The notes: generated by a model from the sequence alone, not told the origin. Numbered from the stretch's first letter, positions 1-5,924 are shown. The stretch: DNA of 11,683 nucleotides from JAADIV01 sp964439085 (GCA_964439085.1 CAYTNB010000085.1:1-11683), one strand, 5' to 3'. Made by a program: numbers and translations.

Positions 1-649
1 TTATAGCCACGGAAAGGTTGAAATTGTTGAGGGTGGTAAGGTCGGATTTAACCTTAATGAAATCCATAATATCTGGATGGTCGACCCGCAAAATGGCCAT
101 ATTGGCGCCTCGCCTAGTGCCTCCCTGCTTGATGGTCTCGGTGGCGCAGTCAAAAACTGACATAAATGATAGGGGGCCGCTTGATACACCTTTTGTGGAG
201 TGAACCAGATCGTTTTCGGGTCTGATCCGGGAGAATGAAAAACCGGTGCCGCCGCCGCTTTTATGAATCAGGGCTGTTTGTTTTACCGCCTCGAAGATGC
301 TCTCCATGGAGTCTTCCACAGGCAGGACAAAGCAGGCCGACAATTGTCCTAACTCCCGCCCAGCATTCATCAGTGTTGGCGAGTTAGGGAGAAAATCAAA
401 TTTGGCCATTATTTCATAGAAATCGTAAGCTAGGTCGGTAAGAGGTGCATTTGTGTTATAGGCAAGATCTCCGGCAGCCACAGTCTTGGCTACTCGCCAT
501 AGCATATTTTGCGGTGTTTCAATTGCTTCACCGGTGTTGTCCTTGACGAGGTAACGTTTTTTGAGGACGGTTAAGGCGTTGTCGGTAAATGCCGGTTTGG
601 TGGCATTGGCGGGCAGAGTGATTTTGTTAGGGCTAATTTTTTTAGTCAT
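1..649 (-). CDS. nrdJ: Adenosylcobalamin-dependent (class II) ribonucleotide reductase, N-terminal part
   Basis: Class II ribonucleotide reductase converts ribonucleotides to deoxyribonucleotides with an adenosylcobalamin-derived radical, independently of oxygen, in the cytoplasm. The 216 visible codons carry the family signatures in order: NSPTLMNAG (residues 89-97), LSACF with Cys106, which corresponds to one member of the redox-active cysteine pair, GGGTGFSFSRIRP (132-144) and QGGTRRGANM (175-184). The radical-site cysteine, the second redox cysteine and the C-terminal swing arm lie beyond the window, so only about a third or less of the protein is present. The ATG at 649 is preceded by AGGAGA at good spacing and is followed directly by family sequence; no ATP-cone precedes it. 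The gene is isolated from the upstream genes by about 600 bp, within which two candidate NrdR boxes lie. No cobalamin riboswitch was recognised. The identification is secure; the gene is truncated only by the window edge. Confidence 0.95.
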   Translation of the reverse strand, partial: MTKKISPNKITLPANATKPAFTDNALTVLKKRYLVKDNTGEAIETPQNMLWRVAKTVAAGDLAYNTNAPLTDLAYDFYEIMAKFDFLPNSPTLMNAGRELGQLSACFVLPVEDSMESIFEAVKQTALIHKSGGGTGFSFSRIRPENDLVHSTKGVSSGPLSFMSVFDCATETIKQGGTRRGANMAILRVDHPDIMDFIKVKSDLTTLNNFNLSVAI

Positions 650-791
650 GTAATTCTCCTGATGGTGGCTGCGGCTTGGCAATTTATCGGTTGTTGTTTT
701 GATTTATTCTTCAGACATGGTCTTGGTATGGAGACACTAACAACGGTTGGTTCAATCATTTACTCATATGGCCTGAATTAATAACCGATAC

Positions 792-837
792 GCACTATGT
801 TGTATGTCGGTGCTTAAGATTGCACAATATATGGTAA
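792..837 (-). promoter_or_regulatory. Candidate tandem NrdR boxes upstream of nrdJ
   Basis: NrdR is the zinc-finger/ATP-cone repressor of ribonucleotide reductase genes; its sites are usually two 16-bp palindromes resembling ACACWATATATWGTGT, spaced by whole helical turns. The stretch 822-837 reads GCACAATATATGGTAA, a close match. The stretch 792-807 reads GCACTATGTTGTATGT, with one good half (CACTAT) and one degenerate half. Their starts are 30 bp apart, about three turns. They lie 143-188 bp upstream of the nrdJ start codon. A plausible but weak -35/-10 pair can be drawn through the same interval, so the exact promoter is not fixed. The left-hand box alone would not be convincing. Confidence 0.5.
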
Positions 838-995
838 AAGTAAAGACTAAAATTACGGGATGTAATAAAAAAATTGTGGGATTATTAGTGCCTGGAACTG
901 GTATAAAATAACGAATGTGTAATGTGGAAGAGTGCGAAAGTGGGCGGTAGTAAGCCTTCGACAAGCTTAGGCAAAATCGTGGGGGAAAATTCATC

Positions 996-1047
996 ATCGA
1001 GGCTACTCAACAACTCCAGAGGGATGAGTTCATTGAGCAGCCTCGAT
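996..1047. other. Strong imperfect stem-loop, possible terminator or repeat element
   Basis: The left arm 996-1016 begins ATCGAGGCTACTCAA and the right arm 1026-1047 ends with its near-complement TTGAGCAGCCTCGAT. The arms pair over 9 + 5 + 5 bp with one mismatch and one small internal loop, around a 9-base loop. It lies downstream of the cytochrome/small-protein genes in their direction of transcription, so it may stop that transcript. Neither side has a proper T-run, so a classical intrinsic terminator is not shown. It could equally be a dispersed genomic repeat. Confidence 0.5.
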
Positions 1048-1164
1048 CTGTGTTAACTTGGTTTGTTGAAGTGCTTTGGTTAACTTCAGTTAGTTGTAAT
1101 TGCTAAGAACAATCACCTTTAGGGGAATAACTGCTTCTGTTTAGTACCATACAGATTGTTTTTT

Positions 1165-1239
1165 CGGAGTCTGCGCTTTGCTCCGCTTACCTGTATTTTA
1201 GAAAAGAATTTATAAGGAACTAGGTAAGCGTAGACTCCG
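1165..1239. repeat. Inverted-repeat structure around a 15-bp motif
   Basis: The left side carries CGGAGTCTGCGCTTT at 1165-1179 and then CTTACCT ending at 1192. The right side, 1222-1239, reads AGGTAAGCGTAGACTCCG. The two sides are complementary apart from one substitution and an extra block of about 10 bases (TGCTCCGCTT) in the left arm. The centre is AT-rich. The right arm is shared with the 66-bp repeat, and the same 15-bp motif recurs at 2262-2276 and 2599-2613. No gene is present inside. Confidence 0.6.
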
Positions 1240-1261
1240 ACACCCCCTCGTGGGGTGTTAG
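1196..1261. repeat. 66-bp dispersed repeat, copy 1
   Basis: Aligned base for base with 2233-2298 it differs at only four positions, two of them in the terminal hairpin. From left to right it contains TTTTAGAAAAGAATT, AAGCGTAGACTCCG and a terminal hairpin with arms ACACCCC and GGGGTGT around a 5-base loop. Its right end, GGGGTGTTAG, runs into the 3' end of the small secreted protein gene and supplies its TAA stop codon on the minus strand (1258-1260). The last 18 bases occur again exactly at 1500-1517. Confidence 0.85.
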
Positions 1262-1479
1262 CAACCTTCTACAGCTTTTCTTTTGGTTTCAGGCCGGACT
1301 TTTATCTTCTGGCCAGGGTGTAATTTGTCGGCGTTACTACCGCAATTCATGGTGACAATACCATCTTTTACCGTGTCCACAGTGCATTTTAATGTCGTGG
1401 CGTAGGCGAGCCCGCTTAAGGTGGTAGCAAAAAACATTGCCAAGATAATAACTGTTGTACGATTTTTAAGCTTCTTCAT
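1258..1479 (-). CDS. Small secreted protein with three cysteines, function unknown
   Basis: I do not recognise a named family. The 73-residue product starts with a clear Sec signal peptide: MKKLKNR, then a hydrophobic core, with likely cleavage after AYA at residue 27. The mature part of about 46 residues has Cys32, Cys46 and the C-terminal Cys73, and a pattern (CTVDTVKDGIVTMNCG, then LHPGQKIKV) suggestive of a small beta-barrel. It is therefore predicted to be periplasmic, perhaps with a disulfide. The ATG at 1479 has AGGAGA about 6 bases upstream. It lies 71 bp downstream of the three-haem cytochrome gene on the same strand and is probably cotranscribed with it, so a role beside the cytochrome is a reasonable guess. 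Unusually, the stop codon lies inside a copy of a dispersed repeat, which may have altered the original C-terminus. Confidence 0.75.
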   Translation of the reverse strand: MKKLKNRTTVIILAMFFATTLSGLAYATTLKCTVDTVKDGIVTMNCGSNADKLHPGQKIKVRPETKRKAVEGC

Positions 1480-1499
1480 AATATTCTCCTATGAAATAT

Positions 1500-1517
1500 C
1501 CCCTCGTGGGGTGTTAG
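1500..1517. repeat. 18-bp fragment of the 66-bp repeat
   Basis: The sequence CCCCTCGTGGGGTGTTAG is identical to the right end of repeat copy 1 (1244-1261). It forms a 4-bp GC stem with a TCGT loop. It lies between the cytochrome and the small secreted protein genes, so each of these genes is followed on the minus strand by this hairpin sequence. The rest of the 66-bp unit is absent here. Confidence 0.75.
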
Positions 1518-1550
1518 CCGCCTTTGTCTTGAATAGCGGCTCTTGGTTAA

Positions 1551-2033
1551 TTAATGTCGGCCGTGGCAGCCTTTACAATTAGTAGGACCGCTCTTAAGGC
1601 CAGCCCTATGCAATTTTTTGTGGCAGGTCCGACAGATGCCGTGAAAATACTTCTTTAAATTTTTAGGGCCTCCTTGTTTGTTTAGAGCTTCTCCCAGTCT
1701 GGCACTCGGTGAGACCGACAAAAGATCTTTTCGGTTGGTGCTGCCTGGATGGCAGGCTGCACAGGTAAATTCGTCAGTATAAGGGTTGCTGGAAAATTTG
1801 GCCTTACCTTTCAAATAAGTCTCAGCGTGTTTTTGATGACTAAAAGAATTTACATGCTTTTTGTCTTTGGCTAGCCCCGCAATATCAGGCCGGTTAACCT
1901 GGGTGTTTATATTTATGGTCGGCGGAATGTCCCTTGCCTGGGCCGCACCTCCAGTAGGCGGGCTAAATAGGACAGCTCCAAGGGCTATGCTGCATAAGAA
2001 TGTTAATGAATGTTTGGGGATGGTTTTGGACAT
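1551..2033 (-). CDS. Periplasmic three-haem c-type cytochrome (class III-like)
   Basis: The 160-residue product has three CXXCH haem c attachment motifs: CAACH (91-95), CRTCH (134-138) and CKGCH (153-157). The N-terminus carries a Sec signal peptide with a hydrophobic core at about residues 10-25 and likely cleavage near the AQA at 31-33. Histidines in FSHQKH (65-69) and around the second motif (H131, H142) could be the distal axial ligands, as in cytochrome c3/c7 proteins, so bis-histidine, low-potential haems are expected. It should act as a periplasmic electron carrier; partners are not indicated by the neighbours. The ATG at 2033 has a perfect AGGAGG 8 bases upstream. The small secreted protein gene follows at 71 bp and probably shares the transcript. 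Assignment as a multihaem cytochrome is secure; the exact subfamily is not. Confidence 0.92.
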   Translation of the reverse strand: MSKTIPKHSLTFLCSIALGAVLFSPPTGGAAQARDIPPTININTQVNRPDIAGLAKDKKHVNSFSHQKHAETYLKGKAKFSSNPYTDEFTCAACHPGSTNRKDLLSVSPSARLGEALNKQGGPKNLKKYFHGICRTCHKKLHRAGLKSGPTNCKGCHGRH

Positions 2034-2213
2034 TGTCTTTTCCTCCTTTTGTTTTAAATAAGGCTATTATCAGCACTTTTGTACGCCGCCTCTACTCGTT
2101 GTTATAACCAATGTACGGCCAGGTTAGAATTTTAAGTAGAGGACATCGCCATAAATAGGGCTGGATAGGACGAGAGGTGGGTAGATGTCTAGCTGGTAAG
2201 TAGCCGATTTTAT

Positions 2214-2252
2214 TTATTAATTCTTTTCTTGTTTTTAGAAAAGAATTAATAA
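2214..2252. other. Perfect 16-bp inverted repeat (hairpin)
   Basis: The arm TTATTAATTCTTTTCT (2214-2229) is the exact reverse complement of AGAAAAGAATTAATAA (2237-2252), around a 7-base loop. The right arm belongs to copy 2 of the 66-bp repeat; the left arm is an inverted fragment of the same repeat start. Copy 1 at 1196 has no such left arm. It is AT-only apart from one G/C pair per arm, so it is more likely a repeat remnant or cruciform-prone site than a terminator. Confidence 0.75.
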
Positions 2253-2298
2253 GGTACTAGGTAAGCGTAGACTCCGACACCTCTTCGTGGGGTGTTAG
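2233..2298. repeat. 66-bp dispersed repeat, copy 2
   Basis: It matches 1196-1261 at 62 of 66 positions with no gaps. In the terminal hairpin the arms are ACACCTC and GGGGTGT, so the C-to-T change keeps pairing as a G-T wobble. This conservation of the hairpin suggests that the structure matters. The two copies, in the same orientation, bracket the cytochrome and small secreted protein genes. Confidence 0.85.
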
Positions 2299-2312
2299 TA
2301 TTTAAACATGGA

Positions 2313-2338
2313 AATTGCGCTCTTATCTCTTCGCAATT
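2313..2338. other. Small hairpin next to the intrinsic terminator
   Basis: AATTGCG (2313-2319) pairs with CGCAATT (2332-2338) around a 12-base pyrimidine-rich loop. It directly adjoins the intrinsic terminator at 2342-2371. On the minus strand it would follow the terminator's T-run. No function can be assigned from sequence. Confidence 0.4.
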
Positions 2339-2341
2339 AAA

Positions 2342-2371
2342 AAAAGCGCAGGGGGGGAACCCTGCGCTTTT
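2342..2371 (-). terminator. Rho-independent terminator
   Basis: AAAAGCGCAGGG (2342-2353) and CCCTGCGCTTTT (2360-2371) form a perfect 12-bp stem with a 6-base loop. On the minus strand the stem runs into seven consecutive T residues followed by AATTGCG, the classical form. On the plus strand only four T residues follow, so minus-strand termination is favoured. It lies about 420 bp beyond the stop of the H-NOX-linked kinase and is the first convincing terminator for that transcript. It also insulates the cytochrome genes from read-through. Confidence 0.85.
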
Positions 2372-2478
2372 GCCGAAAAACTATGAAGTTGATATGATCG
2401 GATCTATGTATTTTGTTGCTGGGGTAATCTGCGTGTATCTTTTCTGGGGGGGGGAGAAATAAAATATCGTCAAGATCG

Positions 2479-2649
2479 ATGGCGTCGTAAAAAGTACACA
2501 AAAGGGGCATAGCAATCCGATCTACTGCGTTGTAGCAATTTTTTAGGCACGAGGCATACCATAATGTATGGTCTCGCAGCTAAAAAATCATTACGCATCG
2601 GAGTCTACGCTTAGCTACTTAGCTATCCCGAGACTTTTTACGAGACCAT
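2479..2649. repeat. 171-bp palindromic intergenic element
   Basis: The ends ATGGCGTCGTAAAAAGT (2479-2495) and ACTTTTTACGAGACCAT (2633-2649) are inverted repeats matching at 15 of 17 positions. Further nested pairing occurs inside: TCCGA, TGCGT and ATTTTTTAG on the left against their complements on the right (about 2579-2602). At the centre is a hairpin, ACCATA-ATG-TATGGT, flanked by CGAG/CTCG. The whole could fold into one long imperfect stem. It also holds the motif CGGAGTCTACGCTTA (2599-2613) shared with the 66-bp repeat. No open reading frame of note lies within. It resembles the miniature, non-autonomous palindromic repeats seen between genes in related genomes; I recall such TCGTAAAAAGT-ended elements but cannot verify it here. 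Confidence 0.65.
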
Positions 2650-2791
2650 TAAGATTGGCTCACCTCATAATAACTCAAATTAAGTAATGAAGAATTTTAC
2701 TTGGTATGGACTGGAGCATGTTACCGCTTTTGCGAGACTCTTTTGATAAACGTAATCTGTGACTGTGTTACTCAGTGATTTTGTAATAACA

Positions 2792-5320
2792 TTATTTAAG
2801 TATGGAGTTCAGAACCCGGGCAAGATCATCCATAGAAAAGGGTTTGACTAGAGAGGCTGCAAATCCGTAGGCCTTAGGATTGGCAAGGACTGGCTCATTA
2901 CCGTAGCCGCTGGCCACCAGCACCTTGGCTTCAGGATCACGCTGTAATATCTGGCGAACGGCCTCCTTGCCACCCATACCCCCGGCAATTGTCAGATCCA
3001 TAAACACGGCCCGGAAAGGATTCCCTTTTTCATTTGCCATCTGGTAATGGGCTACAGCGTCTTGGCCGGTGCCTACTTGCACTGTCTTATAACCAAGAAG
3101 ATTCAACATTTGACTGGCTGCTTCTCTTACCATCTTTTCGTCGTCCATGACAAGAATAGTACCCCTGCCTGTAGTGCTTGTGGGACTGTCCTTTTTTGCG
3201 GCCATGATTATTGGCTGGTCGGTGGCTGGCAGGTAGAAGGTGAAGGCTGTGCCATGGCCAAGTTTGGATATAACATGGATATAGCCACTGTGTTTATCCA
3301 CAATGGAGTGGACAATAGCAAGTCCCAAGCCGCTACCGGTCTTCTTGGTGGTGAAGTATGGGTCAAATATGTTTCGGAGGCGGGCGGGCGATATTCCGCT
3401 TCCTTCATCCTGTACCGTAACTTGTAGGTAATCACCCTGTTTTAAGGGGAGGTTGTCAACATCCGTTTTGTGAAAGTTTTGGCAGCTGATGGTGATGGTT
3501 CCACCTTCTGACATGGCCTGCTTGGCATTAATAACCAGGTTTTGGATTACTTGACTGATCTGGCCGGCATCGATATCTGCCAGACTGAGATTTTCATCTA
3601 ACTGGTAATTACAGCCAATATTACTGCCCCGCATAATAAAATCTGTCGTGCCCTGGATAATTTCAACCATGGAGGCCGCTGACTTAATTGGATCTCCCCC
3701 CCTCGAGAATGTGAGAAGTTGTTGAACCAGGGAGGCTGCACGGTGAGAGGCCTTATCTGCCTGATTCAGGAGCTTTACAGCTTTTTCATTGTCTTTTACT
3801 ATGTACTCAGCCATATTTATATTGCCCAGAATGGCGGTGAGAATATTATTAAAATCGTGGGCAATGCCACCAGCCAGAACCCCAAGTGATTCAAGTTGGC
3901 GCTTCCTGCGCAGCTCCTCTTCCATCTTATAGGCTTTGGTGATATCTCGGAAAACCAGAACTACACCGATAATTTCGTTGTTATGGCCATGGATGGGAGC
4001 ACCACTGTCGGCGATGATACGTTCGCTGCCGTCCTTGGCTACCAGGGCAGTATGATTGGCCAGTCCCACTATCAGGCCGGTTTGTAAAACCTTCTCCACT
4101 GGATTTGTGCATGGAACCCTGGTCTTTTCGTTGATGATATAAAAAACATCGGTTAATGGCAGGCCAAGAGCTTCTTCCTGCCGCCAACCAGTGAGATTCT
4201 CTGCCACTTTGTTTAACATGATTATACGGCCCTGTGCATCTGTTGAGATGACTCCGTCACCGATGGAGCGCAGGGTTACTAGCAGGAGTTCTTTTTCCGC
4301 CTCCAGGGCACGTTCAGCCTTGCGCCGTTTGGTAATATTCAGGATGTTTCCTTCTACGAAGCCGCCATCTTGCCCGTGCACAATATGGGCGGATATTTGA
4401 ACCCAAATGGTGCCGTTCTGGCACTTAAATTGAGTTGTGAAATTGTCCACCGGGCCGTCTTTAAGTTGTGTCAGGAGAATATGGCGCTGGTTGGGGTCGG
4501 CAAACAATTGTTGGGCTGCGTCAGAAATATTGGCAATCAACTCGGTTGGTGAAGCATATCCCAGCATTGTTGCCAACGCCTTATTACAGTCGATAAATTG
4601 TCCTGAGAGGCTGACCTGGTAAATACCGCAGGCTGAATTGTTAAATATATTGCGGTAGCGAGTCTCTGCCTGATGTAATTCCTGGATCTTGGCCTCTACC
4701 ATTTCTTCAAGATTCGCCTGGTAAACGGCAATTTTTTCTCTGTAATGGTGACGTTGAATGGCTCCTGCCAGGATATGGGCGGCGTTGGTTATGAAACCAA
4801 GTTGTTCTTCTGTTAAGTCGGCATGGTTTGGAATAAGAAGACAGAGAATGCCCATCAATTGATTGTTGCTCCTGAGAGGCAGGCAGCAATGAGCATGCAC
4901 TGCGGCGTTCTCGTGCATTTCTTTATGACGAAGGTCTGTACTTGAGCTGATCACAGGCTCTTTTCCCAGTGCGGCAATTCCGCATAGGCAGTTACCGAAA
5001 CTAACTTTCTGGCAATTGTCTCTTTGTTCCGCACTGAAGTTTTGGTGAGCGGCGAGGGTTAATGTATTGCCTGCCTTGTTTGGCAGGAATATACATCCCT
5101 TATTTTCGATATTTAAAAAATCTACAGCCAGGAGTATTTCAAGGGCTGCATTAAGTAAGTCATCACTGGGCGGTTCTCGAAGAGAAAGACGCAAAATGGA
5201 GTTTAATGCACTGCGCCTCTGGGATTCAAAATAGGCATCCCGGCTGCGGTCTTCCAGCATCTCTTCAAGTATTTGGACCTTATGCTTCAGGCGAGATATT
5301 TTTTTGTCTGATTGATTCAT
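2792..5320 (-). CDS. Cytosolic GAF-PAS-PAS hybrid histidine kinase, probable H-NOX partner
   Basis: The 842-residue hybrid kinase has no membrane segment. Its order is: coiled coil (1-30), GAF domain (about 40-190), linker helix, two PAS domains (about 222-335 and 345-465), HisKA with GGIAHDFNN and phospho-acceptor His488, HATPase with N box NLVINAKQA (594-602), DEGSGI (638-643) and GSGLGLAI (662-669), and a C-terminal receiver (about 721-840) with Asp726/727, phospho-acceptor Asp775, Ser804 and Lys826. All catalytic residues are intact. The GAF domain has an unusual cluster of possible metal ligands: Cys111, Cys113, His132, His136, His142, His144, Cys145 and Cys146. The gene starts 28 bp after the H-NOX gene, so the kinase is probably controlled by H-NOX, as in known H-NOX/kinase pairs. 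The ATG at 5320 has only a weak ribosome binding site. A separate phosphotransfer protein or response regulator is required and is not in the window. Confidence 0.93.
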   Translation of the reverse strand: MNQSDKKISRLKHKVQILEEMLEDRSRDAYFESQRRSALNSILRLSLREPPSDDLLNAALEILLAVDFLNIENKGCIFLPNKAGNTLTLAAHQNFSAEQRDNCQKVSFGNCLCGIAALGKEPVISSSTDLRHKEMHENAAVHAHCCLPLRSNNQLMGILCLLIPNHADLTEEQLGFITNAAHILAGAIQRHHYREKIAVYQANLEEMVEAKIQELHQAETRYRNIFNNSACGIYQVSLSGQFIDCNKALATMLGYASPTELIANISDAAQQLFADPNQRHILLTQLKDGPVDNFTTQFKCQNGTIWVQISAHIVHGQDGGFVEGNILNITKRRKAERALEAEKELLLVTLRSIGDGVISTDAQGRIIMLNKVAENLTGWRQEEALGLPLTDVFYIINEKTRVPCTNPVEKVLQTGLIVGLANHTALVAKDGSERIIADSGAPIHGHNNEIIGVVLVFRDITKAYKMEEELRRKRQLESLGVLAGGIAHDFNNILTAILGNINMAEYIVKDNEKAVKLLNQADKASHRAASLVQQLLTFSRGGDPIKSAASMVEIIQGTTDFIMRGSNIGCNYQLDENLSLADIDAGQISQVIQNLVINAKQAMSEGGTITISCQNFHKTDVDNLPLKQGDYLQVTVQDEGSGISPARLRNIFDPYFTTKKTGSGLGLAIVHSIVDKHSGYIHVISKLGHGTAFTFYLPATDQPIIMAAKKDSPTSTTGRGTILVMDDEKMVREAASQMLNLLGYKTVQVGTGQDAVAHYQMANEKGNPFRAVFMDLTIAGGMGGKEAVRQILQRDPEAKVLVASGYGNEPVLANPKAYGFAASLVKPFSMDDLARVLNSILK

Positions 5321-5348
5321 TTTTTTCTCGGGGGGGCGGTAAGATGGA

Positions 5349-5885
5349 CTAGAATTTTATGGTGAATTCCCAAACTTTTTGCTCTGCTTTTTTGCTCATA
5401 AGCTCCAGGGGAACCTTATAGTAATCACCCAAGCCCTGCAATAGGCCTTCTACCATATATTTTAGATTTCTGTTTGATGAGTAGTTCAAAACTGCGTGAT
5501 TCTTGTCAATGTTGTAGTAAGAGAACCGGGGAGTCTCAGCATCTTTATAGAGTTTTCTAATCTCTGTTTGATGTATCATGCCGATGAATTTAAGAAAATC
5601 TTGCGGGTGTTGGAATGGTGCAAAAAAGGCTGGGTATCGCTGGGCAATTTCGGGCAGAGAAAACCGCCCAAATTGGCATAGTAACTTTTTTTTACTTGTT
5701 TTAAGACGAACGGCTGATTTAGCTACTATCTCTTCGAAATCGTGGTCAGAGTATGTGCCAGGTCCTACAATGTCCAGGGGGATTTCTGTTTCAAGGTGGC
5801 ATTTGTCGACTATTTCCTCCCAGGCGTCTTCATATAACTGGTTGTTTATATAGTCTTCCAATAGATTGAAAATTATTCCCTTCAT
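5349..5885 (-). CDS. H-NOX haem-based nitric oxide sensor protein
   Basis: Stand-alone H-NOX (HNOB) proteins are cytosolic haem b sensors that bind NO and control partner kinases or cyclic-di-GMP enzymes. This 178-residue product has the usual length and begins with the typical MKGIIFNLLEDYI. The proximal haem ligand is His105 in GMIHQTEIRKLY, followed by the conserved Pro118, and the propionate-binding YxSxR motif is Tyr135, Ser137, Arg139. By alignment from memory with the Thermoanaerobacter protein, the distal tyrosine needed for oxygen binding is replaced by Met144 (Tyr143 is next to it), which suggests an NO-selective rather than O2-binding sensor. The kinase gene follows after 28 bp. 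The ATG at 5885 lacks a good ribosome binding site but fits the family N-terminus exactly. Two dyads lie just upstream. Family identification is secure; ligand choice is inferred. Confidence 0.95.
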   Translation of the reverse strand: MKGIIFNLLEDYINNQLYEDAWEEIVDKCHLETEIPLDIVGPGTYSDHDFEEIVAKSAVRLKTSKKKLLCQFGRFSLPEIAQRYPAFFAPFQHPQDFLKFIGMIHQTEIRKLYKDAETPRFSYYNIDKNHAVLNYSSNRNLKYMVEGLLQGLGDYYKVPLELMSKKAEQKVWEFTIKF

Positions 5886-5924
5886 AGTCTTTGACCGATT
5901 ACTAAATGGGTTTAATTGGTATAA

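Larger units (their letters stand above)
650..1257. other. Non-coding interval between nrdJ and the small secreted protein gene
   Basis: This 608-bp stretch has no gene I can support. It contains the nrdJ leader and ribosome binding site, two candidate NrdR boxes (792-837), a strong imperfect hairpin (996-1047), an inverted-repeat structure (1165-1239) and most of one copy of a 66-bp repeat (1196-1261). The remaining sequence is AT-rich and shows no further structure that I recognise. Confidence 0.7.
2034..2791. other. Non-coding interval rich in hairpins and repeats
   Basis: This 758-bp stretch separates the H-NOX-linked kinase from the cytochrome. From left to right it holds the cytochrome leader, a perfect 16-bp hairpin (2214-2252), copy 2 of the 66-bp repeat (2233-2298), a 7-bp hairpin (2313-2338), an intrinsic terminator (2342-2371), a G9 tract (2446-2454) and a 171-bp palindromic element (2479-2649). 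The segments 2050-2210 and 2650-2790 show nothing I recognise. No convincing gene is present, although a 22-codon hydrophobic reading frame runs on the plus strand at 2394-2462. Confidence 0.7.

Noticed and set aside
650..790. Cobalamin riboswitch before the B12-dependent reductase
   Set aside because: The leader was read for a B12 box (AGCCAGGAGACCTGCC-like) and the associated stems; none was found.
764..997. Minus-strand 77-codon open frame upstream of nrdJ
   Set aside because: No ribosome binding site, no recognisable domain, and it runs through the candidate NrdR boxes and starts inside the 996-1047 hairpin.
2090..2130. Sigma-54 promoter before the cytochrome gene
   Set aside because: CTGGCCGTACATTGG on the minus strand looks similar, but the GG-GC spacing is one base short and the GC of the -12 element is missing.
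1196..2298. Integron-type gene cassettes with attC sites
   Set aside because: The repeats end in GTTAG and follow genes, but the full GTTRRRY/RYYYAAC core pair and the simple L/R box structure are missing, and no integrase is present.
3047..3427. Plus-strand 126-codon frame inside the H-NOX-linked kinase gene
   Set aside because: It is antisense to intact HATPase and receiver coding sequence, with no domain of its own.
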